Made by a program: the position numbers and the translations under genes
From: Ziziphus jujuba
Lineage: Eukaryota; Streptophyta; Magnoliopsida; Rosales; Rhamnaceae
Assembly: GCF_031755915.1 (NCBI RefSeq)
Contig: NC_083383.1
Span: 23,611,001 to 23,675,000 of the forward strand
Length of the DNA: 64,000 bases
Reading direction: 5' to 3'
In this document: positions 49,291 to 61,028 of the stretch, in pieces
Position numbering within the stretch: the stretch's first letter is position 1
How the letters are laid out: each line of letters begins with the position of its first letter
The notes under the pieces: generated by a model
What the model saw: the letters and a program-made list of their open reading frames with translations, nothing else
Database searches by the model: none
Told to the model about the DNA's origin: nothing

Positions 49291-51899
49291 TTTTAGGACC
49301 CAAAAATATGTATATAAAAATAAAAATAAGAACACATGCAGAAGAGTAATTTTAAAAGCACCAGATTTTGAATACATCGGACATCTTATATTATTTTGTC
49401 CCGCATTTAACGATGTGACCAAAAACATGTGACAATCAAATTTGAAATTGCACTTTAAACACAGCTGACCTAATACCAAAACACCTCGATCAACTAGAGC
49501 ATAACTTATCAAAACTTTAACTCCATTCCGTAATAACCATAAAACATTCAAACCAAAATCACATTAGATCTAAATTAATAATAAGAGATACACAAAAGAA
49601 AAAGCATTCCATACACACAAAAGAAAAAGCATTCCATACACCTAAATATACCAAAACTTGAATTATATAACAGGTCCAACTTGGCTGTATCCTACATATC
49701 TCCATAATTAAGACAATATACATCGATATGAAAAGAATGCTGCTTCCCTCTTTCAAGCTCATCTTATTGATCAGCAAAGAAACTACTGGTTGGATTTCGG
49801 CATGGTGGTTTCCCAATATGCAGTCATATCTATCATCATTAAAATATTGACGGCAGTTGAATCTTCACAAATCGGTAAAGAATTCATCGTAGTACAATAT
49901 TATATAGACATACAACATAAGCTATCCAAAAGTTGCATTTTTAAGATAGTTACCACAAAACTACGTTCTAAATCATAAATTTGCCACGAAATATGGGAAC
50001 AATACTAATGAACATTTTGGAATTACGTGTCAGCCTCTACACAGAAAGGTATTCCATTCAACTTATAGTATGAATTCATGAATTATTACCAGAAAAAAAG
50101 AATGAATTCATGAATAAAAAGTTAGATTTTCATAAAAATGTTCATATAACAAATAAATAAATAGACAATGATTAATAAACGCCAAGCAATCTACAAGCAA
50201 CAAGTGAAGCCATAAGCAACTGGATTCTATTGTTGAGAATACCTGGCTATGCAAGAGCTTAAAATAAACCCATCGATCATGGAAAAGAGCATCTAATTTT
50301 TTGGGACAATTAGTTTAATCTCACTTTAACTTACACAAAGCAAACTATAAACTACATTAATGGGTCGTCTTTGATGGCTTTAAGCTTCTTAATGGGAACA
50401 CAAATTCCATGATAACAAATACTGAATATAAATATTATACATAAGAAACATGGATGGTGACTAAACCAAGTGCTTTTGTTTACCCCACTTGACACGTAAC
50501 TTTCTAAATAATAAGAATTGCTACTAATGTAAACTATCAAAAAGGAACAAGATAGTCTTTATAATGTCCTTTTAAGGGTCATAAAGTCAGTAATATGAAA
50601 ATTAAAGAATTTATCATACAATACGGCAAAAAAAGGTCAAATAGCAATTTATGCAATCAAGTATTTACATGAAAGTTTAATAATAATTAACACTTTCATT
50701 ATCTGCGGAAGTACCTTTTATTTAGTTCACTAAACAATTATCTTCATGCTGCATTATCGCATGTTTCAATCCATTGCAAATGAATACATACCAATAATTT
50801 GGATGCTAAATATCAAAATTGCTTTAACTATGACAAAACCATAAGCATGAACTATAATTTGAAAAATTTATCTGCACTTGCGAGTCCAACCAGTAATAAT
50901 TATACAGTTGACCATATTTGGAGCCCTCAAATTCACGTCCAGTTCTAGAACTCTCAGACATTCAAATTAAAATTTGATATCAATGAGGGATAACTCACTA
51001 GGAAATTGACAGGGGTGCAAGAGAGAAAGAGTCTGCTTTTCTTCCTCCTCTTCCTTTCTCTTTCACTCTCATTTCTTCCTCCCATTGTGAGTCTCGCCAA
51101 TTGCTGTTTTTAACTCCTTACATTTGTATCAGATTTTAATTTGAAAACCTTCATTGAAAGTTTCTAAAGTCAATGGCTAATCATCAAATTGGGAATGAAA
51201 AATGGATCCAAATATATAGTTAATACTCAACCCCAATTTGGTTTGTTTATTATACCTGAATTGGTATTTGAGACTAAAAGTCTCATAAAAAATATATGCA
51301 CTTGATATGTCTTGTGGAAAATAACAAGTTTACAAGATAAAGCAGTAAGGATGCTTTAGGAATATCTAAAAGTCATAATTAATCTGCATGATTCAAGACG
51401 CAAAACAATTTGTATGGAAAATATCAATGAAACAAAGTAAATAGCACAAAAACAGAGAAAAAGATGCAAAGCCAAGTTATCTAAGACAGTAAGAAAGTTA
51501 AACAGGCACATGGACAGAGACCAGAGATGTGTACACACACACACACACACACACACATACATATGAAGCAACCTTCCTTTTTAACTTCGGTGGGCAACAA
51601 AACCAAAGCTTGATAACTTCAATATATCAAAGGAGAAGGACATGATTCACACGTACAGAGAAATTCAATTGCACTTTAATATCTGTTTCTGATAATCTTC
51701 GTAAAAGATAAATGACACTCAAGGAACAGCAAAACTACTATCATACTCTCTAACCTTAACCTTCTCAATCTTCAGCTGTAGAGCTGAAGTTTGCACAAAA
51801 ATTAAGCGCATATTTTCCTTCTTGATGCTAGGAACAACTCTAAAGAAACTTTTATTTTCTAGTATAAGTAGCTAAACAGATATTACCTGAATAAAAGAA
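49291..51899 (-). other. Spacer and possible 3' untranslated region of the KH-domain gene
   Basis: Just after the KH-gene stop the minus strand reads attcag|gtaatatc, a plausible splice donor, so the 3'UTR may contain an intron. A tttatt (AATAAA on the minus strand) at about 51851 lies close by. An (AC)n microsatellite lies at 51534-51556. A 25-bp tandem repeat (cacaaaagaaaaagcattccataca) lies at about 49591-49640. No separate gene is supported between 49300 and 51500. Confidence 0.4.
51534..51556 (+). repeat. (AC)n microsatellite
   Basis: Uninterrupted AC dinucleotides downstream of the KH-domain gene. The frame at 51356-51571 is partly a translation of this tract. Confidence 0.9.
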
Positions 51900-54800
51900 T
51901 CAAGTGGACTCAGCCTCGCTAATCACAAATGCTTGAATTAGACTTTGCGCAGCATGGGTTTGTTCGGGAGTTCCAGATATTATGATAACAGTTTCTGCTG
52001 CTCCGGGCTTAGGCTCAGTGATGGTAATTTTTGCATCTGAAATCTGAAAGGATGATGGCATGTAAGATTTGGTAAAACTATTGATCAACACTTGTAATAA
52101 TTAGGACAATTGTTGTTAATCTCAGAAAAATAGATGCATGCCACGTTTACGCTTCCCAAAAAACTAAAAAATTTAAGCTTAAATGTCCAAAAAGGTGAAT
52201 GAGGCTGTGGCATTCTCTTTTTTCATTTTTTTTCCCTCTTTCTCTGGCAGATAGAAAGAACAACAGAGCAACAAGCAAAAATTAAAACCTATGAGCTGCA
52301 TCTACATACAGAAAAAGAAAAAACTGAGTTTTGAAAATCTAGCTGAACTATATAATAGTGAACGCCAAAAAATGAGATTAAAAAGATTATTAACTTGACT
52401 AAGGACAGAAGATAACTGGGGAAGCACACAACTTCCAAATTCAATGAGACCCCAATTTCAATAGAGTTGTAACTTCCCTGTTTGTAGTCAGTAATTTATA
52501 TATCTGTCTCACCTTATATAATGTCATAGTTTTTCAAATCTAAACCACAAATTAACAAATCAAAGGATTTATACCTCACGAATTTGTTTTAAACATTCAC
52601 CATCTTCTCCATATATTACAGGAACAATGGAACGAGGAACAACAACTTCAACAGTGGTGCTGGTAATAATAGCTGGTTGGTTTCCTCTATACAGGCAAAT
52701 AAAACAATAACATGTGAGATCCGAAACAGGAACAGGACAATAAATTTAATTAAAACTGCACTCACCCTCCAAAGCCTGCAATCCTTCTTTGAGGGTTTCC
52801 ACCATACTCTTGCAATCCCATTGGACCACCACCTTCAAGAAGCCCCTATGGACCAAAATAGAAGAAATGGTAGTAAATTAGCAACTAACTTATGTCACTA
52901 ACAAGTTTGTAGATAAATTAATGGATACTTTGCTTTTCCTATAAGAGATTCCAAGGAATTTTACACTCGAATAGTCAAGAGATGATATCTCCAGGTGCAT
53001 AGCATGTGCCGATGAACATCTCACTAATACACAGTAGTCATAAACTGTTTGGACATTTGAAGAAACAACTTGTAAACCAGAACTTAGCAAAAGGTACAAA
53101 GATAATGGCCATATACCTGAGGACCCCAAGGTTTCCTTTCAGAAAGATGTCTGGGACCACCAAATCTATGCATATTGTGCATAAAAGGGGCACGTTCATC
53201 ACGGGGATGAAAACCACCATGTGGAGGCAGACCACCAACACCATCGAACTTATGAAATGGTGGACCATAATTTGGATACATTCCTGGAGGTGAGAGTTCC
53301 CTCCTTCCTAGATATGACGGGAATGGAGGTTGATCCAGAAAGGCAGGATTCGGAGGGTAATTAATAGAAGGAAACATATCACGGAAAAAATGATGCCTCA
53401 ACCTACTGGTGATCTGCAACAGAGCATCTTGAACAGCTTCGAATTCTCCATTTATCTGAGGAAGAAAAAAGTCATTTACCAAAAAGCACAGCGAGCAGAT
53501 GCAAATATACACATGCCAACTAACTCATTCACGGTAAAGAGCAAGCATAACATATAAATTATACAGAACCAGAAACAAATTGCATAACATATAAATTATA
53601 TGGAACCAGAAACAAAGTTAAAATTTTGAATAAATTGTTGCCCAAATTATATGCTCAGCATGTTAAAAAAGAAAGTCAGTCATGCATAGATGATACATAC
53701 CAGAACTACTTCTTCATCTTCTGAAGCACATTTTGGAATTTGATCCTTTCCCAATATACGGATATGTGCCCGAGATAACTTCCTCATCTCAGCTATGATG
53801 GAACCTCCCTTGCCAAGGAGACAACCAATCTGATTGGATGAAACCAGAAGCCTTGCCATCACAGTCTGATCTTTGTTATCAGGTAGAGCCCTCATTATTC
53901 TATTCTGCACGCGAAGAACAGCATCTTGTACAGCTGATATCCTTTCATCTGGGTGCTGCAAGAATTTATTTCAAAGTCAGCACTATAAAGAGGACTTTCC
54001 CGGTACCATAACTGAGATAAAGAAGTGAAATGTATGCATCCATTATTTTTCAGTAAACAACTCTTCTTATCTGAGAAAAATCAAGGAGTCAAACCATACC
54101 GCAGGACCAGAAACAATAATAACACGGTCCTCTGAATCAGGCACACCTTCCGTAACTTTAATCTCACATCCTGTGTCCATCTGAAGTGTCTTTATTATTT
54201 GACCTCCCTTTCCAATTACCCCTCCCACTCTTTCATCATGGCACAACAAACGAAAGGTGAGAATATCTTGAGAAGGCTTCATTCGACCAGGGAAACCACC
54301 ATCATGAAATTTAGGGATGAGCGGGGGACCAGCAGAATGATAATCAGCAACATCATGGGGCCCATCAGCATATGGTGCTCCTTGAGAAATAAAGGAACGG
54401 TTGGGTGGTGGGCCTTCTAGCCGACCATATGATTGATTCGATGATCCTGTAGGAATGGTAGAAGAATCTTGATCACGAGGGGAATTCTCCAAAAGCTGCT
54501 GAGAAACAGATTGAAGAGCTTTCCTAACTGCATCAACTTCCCCTGTAATCTGTAGAAAATTTACGAAATATTTAATCCTTACATAACTATATGCTTTACA
54601 ATTGAAAGCAAAACATGCAACAAAAGAACCTTGAAAACATGCCACTTGTTACAATGATCCATGACAGCATCCAGAACCATTATGCAAGAACTAGGCACCA
54701 GAAAACCAAAGAACTTGTGGTTGCCAAAACCAACACTATGTAACAGAGATGGCATGTTCAATACAAGATATAGCTGCTAACCCCGTTATCAAAAGTAGCC

Positions 54801-56363
54801 ACATTGAAAAAGAAATAAGAATACTGAAGAGAAACTAGCACAGAAAGAGAGGCATATCATGCATGGAAAAGACCAGAAACACTAAGGTCAAAGAGAATTT
54901 AGTAAAACAGCGCACTCGCCAATCATGTGATAAGTCTGCCAGCCCTAACAATGGTCCTAAGGAAGACATGTAAAACAGCTTGTTGTGCCAAAATAAAAAA
55001 GAACATATAATGAAAGAGGACTTTAGGCACTATCACTGGTTAGGTGTACATGTGTACTCTGAAGCATGAGAGACAGAAAGAGAAAGAGAAACTGCAAATT
55101 TTTCTTCCTCCATTTCTTTGTTAAAGAATTCAAAATTTATATAAATGCAAATTATTTTTTGATAGGATCAATGGATTCCTTGCAAGTTTTTAAATAAGTT
55201 AATAAAATTGCTGATTTTTTTAGTTCTATTTTAATTTTGCTTGCTGGAGTTAATTTTAAAAGCAGGGTTATAGTATTGCTTAAGCTACAGAGCGATAAAA
55301 TACAAATAGCATGTGCAATCAACATGCAACAATCCAACTAATGTTCTTTTCTCCATTGGAAAACACTATCACTGTACTAACCAGGGGAAAAAGGAAATAA
55401 GGAAGGAAAATTTGTATGAAAGGTCTATGCTAGACTACCAGAACAAATTTTCATCACTTACGCATTATAACAGCTCCATCAACCTCAGGAAAAGGCCCAA
55501 TTGCAACAATATAATATAAAGTTTAGTCAACATTTTACTAAACCAACTAAATACAATTCACACCAATCACCAAGTATGTTTACAAAAACATAATAACTGG
55601 TCAGCAATGCCCAGGTGAACTTAACAGTTAACACAAAATGTAATCCAAAGACCATAATTACCTGAACTAATTCATCAGAAGCTGATGCACATGGAGGGAG
55701 TTTGTCCCTGGGAAGAATTCGAATTTGTGCCCCGCTTTCAGATGACATCTGTTTGATCACACTGCCACCCTTTCCCAAAAGGCATCCCACTTGAGTTGAA
55801 AGCACCAGCAACCTCAAAATACAACTTAAAGACTTGTTACCTTCTTCATCACCTCCATCTGTATCTGGTTCTCCTTCAACCATTCTGTCAAAAGTAAGCA
55901 GCAAAGCCTTCTGTGCTGGTGGAGCTTCATATTCTGATTTTAAATGTTCCACAGGTAAAGATCCCATATCTTCACTGTTCCTTTGTTCCTTTGGCTCGTC
56001 ATGCTTTTCATCCACATTTGCCTCTTCACTACCATCCTTACTCTGCTCAGCATTGATATCATTCCCTCTTTCAGAACTTGTTATGACAATAACTCTCTCT
56101 TCACAACCAGAGACAATTTCCTCCACTTTGACTTTTGCACCAGTTTCTTGCCGAATTTCTGATATGATAGAGCCAGCTTTTCCAATGACACTACCAATTT
56201 TGGAAGCGGGGCATAGCACACGAAAAACAGCACCATTAGGTGAGAGTTTCAAAGGTTGATTGTGTGAATATGAGCCTGTTGACTTTTGCCACTTCCCTTT
56301 CCCGTTTGGCTCTGTCAGAGTTCGTTCATGTGGCCTCTTGGAAGGCGTCAATGAAGCAGACAT
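51900..56363 (-). CDS. RNA-binding protein with five KH domains (HEN4/RCF3-like group), 693 aa, 7 coding exons
   Basis: My minus-strand exon model is 56363-55662, 54549-54100, 53955-53701, 53455-53117, 52845-52766, 52686-52575 and 52043-51900. All junctions are GT-AG and phases fit, giving 693 aa. KH domains bind single-stranded RNA through a GxxG loop. The five loops are GKAG (KH1, about 45-97), GKGG (KH2, about 181-255), GKGG (KH3, about 331-403), GKGG (KH4, about 414-490) and the degenerate GEDG (KH5, about 612-688). KH1-KH2 are joined by an acidic linker (residues 100-175). KH4-KH5 are joined by a Pro/Gly/Phe-rich, probably disordered linker (about 500-610). The N-terminus has a basic patch (SKRPHER). 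Plant relatives such as HEN4 and RCF3/SHI1/HOS5 are nuclear and act in pre-mRNA processing and stress or floral gene expression. Which orthologue this is I cannot tell. The start is MSASLTPSKR because upstream in-frame stops occur in the spliced leader. No disabling change is visible. Confidence 0.93.
53539..53622. repeat. Tandem repeat in KH-gene intron
   Basis: gcataacatataaattata, followed by c/t-gaaccagaaacaaa, occurs twice with about 43-bp period inside the intron between the exons ending at 53701 and beginning at 53455. Intronic, with no obvious role. Confidence 0.75.
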
Positions 56364-56386
56364 GTCCAAAAATGAGGAAATCTGTT

Positions 56387-56395
56387 TTATTGCAT
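56387..56395 (-). promoter_or_regulatory. Two-codon upstream ORF at the splice junction of the KH gene leader
   Basis: The first coding exon begins at 56395 directly after the acceptor gcaag, and its first three bases are ATG, followed by CAA TAA. This minimal uORF lies 23 nt upstream of the real start and could lower or tune translation of the main frame. It exists in mature mRNA only if the acceptor is used as modelled. Confidence 0.5.
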
Positions 56396-57634
56396 CTTGC
56401 AAAAAAAAGAAAAATAAATAAGAAAACATAGAATGCCAACGTGGAAAACAAACACGATCAGCCAGCCCAAGTATTAAGAAAAATCATTACGTAAACATAA
56501 CTTATATGATTCAGCTGCTTTTGAATGTTATATATCACATTATCACTAGTGTTCTTAGGTCATGTTTGGTGCACCATTGTAGCACACTACTCAGGATTGT
56601 ACTAATTCAGTAGAATAAACAAATGCATTAGTATGTTCAACACTACATAACTTCAACCAAACAAAAACTTCGGTTATGGCCCGATTAGATATAAACAAGT
56701 CAGGATAGACTAATTTGACTAAATAATTATTTACACACATGATAGTGGAAGCCAGGTTATCGACAATTCTACAATAGGTGGCCGCTGGAAAACCTGACTT
56801 AGAGAATCACTTCCAGTTTTTGAAGTTTCCCTCAGAGAAACACCTATTTATGCATAACCCGCATTTGCTTGGTCTCGAGACCAGCTTCTTCATCTATAAC
56901 AGAATTTTTCTTATGCTTAAACAAAATGGCTATAGGAAAGGCCAAGTAATCTAAAATTCGAGGCCAAACAAGACTAACTAAAACAAAAACCATAAAACGA
57001 AGAAACAAAAGACCATGAAACACCAAATCTTTTTGACTTTCATAATTAGTGACTCCCAAAATACACCATAAACCCGAGCTGCGTCTTGCCTCTATTATAA
57101 ATATTCGACTTCGGTGAGCTCGAAATTTCACTTCTTTTTTTTTTTTTTGTTGTTGTTGTTGTATATATCAGGGTAAGTTAGAATGTTATTTTGGAAAACC
57201 GATTTAAAAAAAAAAAAAAAAAAAAGCAGTAATGGAAACCTACACTATATATAACTGCAGAAAATTCATACCAATAAATGAAAATAAAAATAAAAAGCCT
57301 GCATTTTCTATTTGGTTATGGGGTAACCAAACAAATTCCAAACCTCCCAATTTTCTTACAGCAATGACGCACTATAAAACAGTAAAATCTACACATATAT
57401 TCGCCCCCGTTGCAAAAACTTGATTTTTCAGTGAGGCAAGCTCACAATTCGATCAAAGGAAAAAAAAGGGCAAAAAACAACCATTAAATTCATAAATTCG
57501 ATTTCTCCTTTCCTATAGCTTTCTCAGCAATCAAACAAACTGCCAAAGCTATAACATTTTTCCATCACCAAAATATATACTCCATATATATACATATATA
57601 TATATATATAGTGAGTGAACAACAAAGGACTCAC
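56396..57634 (-). other. 5'UTR intron of the KH-domain gene
   Basis: Donor gtgagtcc at 57634 (minus strand) and acceptor tttttttttgcaag at 56396 enclose 1239 bp without coding signal. A first intron in the leader is common in plant RNA-binding protein genes and can enhance expression. A MITE-like pair (ggtcatgtttggtgcac at about 56557; aaccaaacaaaaac at about 56656) lies within. The frame at 56844-57131 (minus, 95 codons) has no recognised domain and I read it as intronic. Confidence 0.55.
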
Positions 57635-57780
57635 GGATTCAAAGGGCTAGGAAGAAGTACAGAAGGAAGAGAATTCCAGTAGTTTCAAGCGTGCATTTGA
57701 GAGTGGTAAAGAACAGTCGCTGATTGAGTCCCGCTTCGCTGAATTGGAGAAAACCAGGAGGACCCCAATTTGTTAACCTA
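57635..57780 (-). promoter_or_regulatory. Non-coding first exon (5'UTR) and core promoter edge of the KH-domain gene
   Basis: The minus strand gives a pyrimidine-rich leader (ctcttccttctgtacttcttcctagccc) ending at the donor |gtgagtcc at 57634. It contains a three-codon uORF, ATG CAC GCT TGA, at 57696-57685. The transcription start is not defined. Upstream of 57780 no strong TATA box was seen. Confidence 0.5.
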
Positions 57781-58264
57781 ACGCTTGTACTTGATACTCC
57801 TTTCACTTAAATTTTATTTTTGATTTCTAATTTCTAATTTGTGGAGTATGCTGTGGGCTGGACCGGGTCTTTAGTTACCAGTCATGGATTTAGTATACTG
57901 GTCGACCCATTATATATGATGATTTAGGTGGGTATTTTGGCCCATGGAATTCTATCAATTCAAAAAAATTAAAAGGTTTTTAAATAATAAGATTATGGAG
58001 TGACCAGATTGTTTATCTCACTCATATATATATATATATTATTTATCAAAATTTATATACCAAATTATCTAAATCTTTTATGTAGTTTTATGTTGTTGTG
58101 TTAAGTTATCGTTTAAGTTATATTTATTTATCAACCATTAATACAATGTTAGATTTTTTAGATATCATTCAATAGTATATTAGTTTTTTATTTATTTTTT
58201 TTAGTGTGTGTATAATTTGCTAACTTCAAATGAGAAGATGTTTGAAGAATAAAGTTGAAATGCT
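57781..58264. other. Spacer between the KH gene promoter and a LINE relic
   Basis: AT-rich, with an (AT)n tract at about 58024-58039. It would include upstream promoter sequence of the KH gene. No other feature is seen. Confidence 0.4.
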
Positions 58265-59225
58265 GATTGTAAATCAAAAGTGATTCTTAGAGTGCAATTG
58301 TTTTGCTGGTTTCTTGCTCATAACAAATTACTTACTAATGAAGCTAGATGGAGAAGAGGGCTTTCTCATAATCCTAAATATTGCAGTGTTCATGGTGCTA
58401 GGATGGAGAGTTCTCTTCATGCTTTGAGAGATTGTAAGATTTCCTTTCTGTGGGCTCAATTGAGAGTTAATTCCAGGAATCCTAACTTATTCTGTATGGT
58501 CTTTAGGATTGGTTGAAGAAGAATTGGAAAGGTAAGTCCTTTATCTGGTTTGTTGGTAGTAGTTCTTATTTGGACTGGAATGTTATTTTTTAAGTTGCTT
58601 GTGGGTTGCTTTGGAAACAGCGTGTGATTTGGTATTTAATGTTGATTGTAGGATGCCTGGTAATCCTACTGATGTTATTCCAAGTTATTTTGCTAATATG
58701 ATTGTAATATGACTAGGAATCTAGGTGGTGTTGTTAAAGACCATATTTTGGTGGGTTGGGAGAGGCCTAAAGATGGCTGGGTTAAGCGGACTACTGATGG
58801 AAGTTTCAAGAAAAGCTCTGGGTTTGCTGAAAGTGGTGTTGTTTTAAGAGATAGTAATGGTAGCAAGTTGGGTGCTTTTGTACAAATTTGGAAAGGGCAT
58901 TGTATTTTGGATGAACTACAGGAGCTCTTTCATGGTTAAAAGTTAGCTTGGAGTGCTAGTTTTAAAAAGGTCATGCTCCTGGTGGAATTAGACTCCAAAA
59001 TTGTTGCAGGCTGGATTACTGATGGTATCTGGAATCTACATCCTTGTTATGGATTGGTGATGGTCTGCAAGGAGCTGATCGAGAAGGAGTGGGAAGTGCA
59101 GGTTGTTCATATCTTCTGGGAAGTCAACAAAGGTACAAATTCCCTTGCCAATTTTAACCATTCATGTTTGGTAGGTGTTCATTTCTTTGATATTCTTCAT
59201 AAGGAGGTTATTATTGTCTTGGCAG
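58265..59225 (+). pseudogene. LINE (non-LTR) 3' relic: zinc-binding RT tail and RNase H
   Basis: The plus strand first reads FCWFLAHNKLLTNEARWRRGL (58300-58370), then CSVHGARMESSLHALRDC. This is the reverse-transcriptase-associated zinc-binding segment of plant LINEs, with its C...C...H...C pattern. At 58765-59200 an RNase H domain follows: WVKRTTDGSFKKSSG with the first catalytic Asp, GVVLRD, then VELDSKIVAGWI with another acidic site, and VVHIFWEVNKGTNSLA. A stop breaks the domain at about 58937 and there are frame changes. RNase H would remove the RNA template during retrotransposition. The reverse transcriptase proper is missing, so the copy is a 5'-truncated, inactive insertion. Confidence 0.85.
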
Positions 59226-59329
59226 CTGACTGTGTTGGGGTCTTTTTCCCTCGTTGTATTTTTATTTTTCTGTTGTTGTTTGGGGCGTTTAATCCCCGGT
59301 TCTTATCAACAAATAATTAGACATTTCAA

Positions 59330-60140
59330 ATAATAGGTATGTTCAACGGTTCAAAACACACCTATTTTGATAATAATCAATCTAATCTAATTATTAATGG
59401 ATTTAATAATTTATAATCTAATTCAAACCAATTTTAATATCAAATCCACTTCGATAATATTAGTTTGGATTAAATTGGATGGTCGATCCAGAATTGGATT
59501 TGGACTTAAATTTGTAACCATTAGATTTTAGAATTTTAAATATTAGATAGTTAAAATTTTGAATTATGAACTTTTTTTACTTGTGTAAAATAACTAAATT
59601 TTTAATCAAATTTCTTAACAATTTAAAAAAAAAATGAATATATTTATTTTAAGAATAAAATAAATAAAACAAAATGAGTTAAAGTAATATATCAATAACA
59701 ACTAATTTTTTTAACTAAATAATGCAAATCAATATAAACATTAAATAAAACAAAACCAACAATAATTTTCTATTTATTTTTGAAATATATATTTTTAATT
59801 TGTTTGATTTAGATCAATTTTATGTGTTTTGTCTTTTAAAACCAATTCAAATCAAACAGACTATCTTTTAGATTTTTTAAATTGATCCAATTTAATTATT
59901 ATAAAATAATCAGTTGTTAGTTGAATTGGTCAGTTTGATTGGTTAATCAGTTGTTTTATATGCCTATATCGAATAACTATAAACTTGAAGAAAATAAAAT
60001 AAAAAAGCAACACAGTTTAAAATTGTGTTCAACTTGATATTTTCAATCTCTTAATTTTGTAGGTAATTGAGACACCTAATAAAAAGTAATTAACGCTAAA
60101 TAATACTTAAAAACATTTAAGATAAATAATCACATGCAAT
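59330..60140. other. AT-rich spacer
   Basis: Repeated taaaatttgaatt-type words and ccaattttaat/attaaattgga words suggest decayed MITE sequence (about 59370-59480 and 59810-59960). No gene is supported. Confidence 0.4.
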
Positions 60141-60142
60141 TA

Positions 60143-61028
60143 TGTTAAAAAAGAAAAACAAAAACAAAAACCTAAAATTAAAAACCAACACATAACCAAA
60201 AGGATCTTCAAAATAACATCTTAATTAAATTTACAATTAATTAAGTAAATCTTATTTTTTTTTAAAGAAACATTAAATGTTTAACTTTTTTTCTTCTAAG
60301 ATTGAAAAAATCTTCATTTTTGCTCGAATCATATATATATATATATATATATTCTTTGTTTGCTCAATCATCTAATTTTCTGGGATTATTGCCTAAAAAA
60401 TGTAATTTTCAGGAATGAAGTTAACAGATTTTGCATTACACATTGTTAGAAAGTAAAGTAACTCAACTTCTAGAAAGCTTTTAATGAATTTTTTAACATT
60501 TTAAAATTACCCTTGTTATTACTTGTAGTATGAAATGAAAATATTTATTATGTTAAAAAAGAAAAAGCAAAACAAAAACCTAAAATTAAAAACCAACACA
60601 TAACCAATGGCATGTTAGTTTCTAAAACCTAGTGAACAGATTTAGTGATTAGAATAGTATGTTATCAAAAGGATCTTCAAAATACCATCTTAATGAAATT
60701 TACAATTGATTAAGTAAATCTTTTTTTTTTTTCCAAGAAACATTAAATGTTTAACTTTTTACTTCTTAGATTAAAGAAATCTTCATTTTTGCTCGAACTA
60801 TATATATATATATATATATTCTTTGTTTGTTCAATCATCTAATTTTCTGGAATTATTACCCAAAAATTGTAATTTTTAAGAATGAAGTTAACAGAATTTG
60901 CATTACACATTGTAAAATAATGTGAGAAAGTAAAGTAACTCAACCTCTAAAAAGCTTTTAATGAATTTTTTAACATTTTAAAATTACCCTTGTTATTACT
61001 TGTAGTCTGATATGAAAATATTTATTAT
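60143..61028 (+). repeat. Large tandem duplication, about 408 bp period
   Basis: Copy one (60143-60550) and copy two (60551-61028) share gttaaaaaagaaaaa, caaaaacctaaaattaaaaa, ccaacacataaccaa, aaaggatcttcaaaata, aaacattaaatgtttaac, an (AT)n tract, tctttgttt-ctcaatcatc, gcattacacattgt and ttacccttgttattacttgtag. Copy two carries an extra ~60 bp after cataaccaa (tggcatgttagtttctaaaa and following) that copy one lacks. There is no coding sequence. Confidence 0.92.

Noticed and set aside
48928..49551. 207-codon minus-strand frame as a complete gene
   Set aside because: The upstream half is AT-rich and unlike the rest, and the C-terminal part runs through the A run into an (AT)n tract. Only the 48996-49290 segment looks meaningful, and as a retroposed fragment.
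53006..53293. Plus-strand frames opposite the KH4-KH5 linker exon
   Set aside because: They are antisense shadows of the exon at 53117-53455.
55834..56259. 141-codon plus-strand frame opposite the first KH exon
   Set aside because: It is the antisense shadow of a well-supported coding exon encoding KH1 and the acidic linker.
56844..57131. 95-codon minus-strand frame as an upstream coding exon of the KH gene
   Set aside because: It lies between the modelled leader donor and the acceptor, has no KH-family similarity, and is not needed to give a complete protein.
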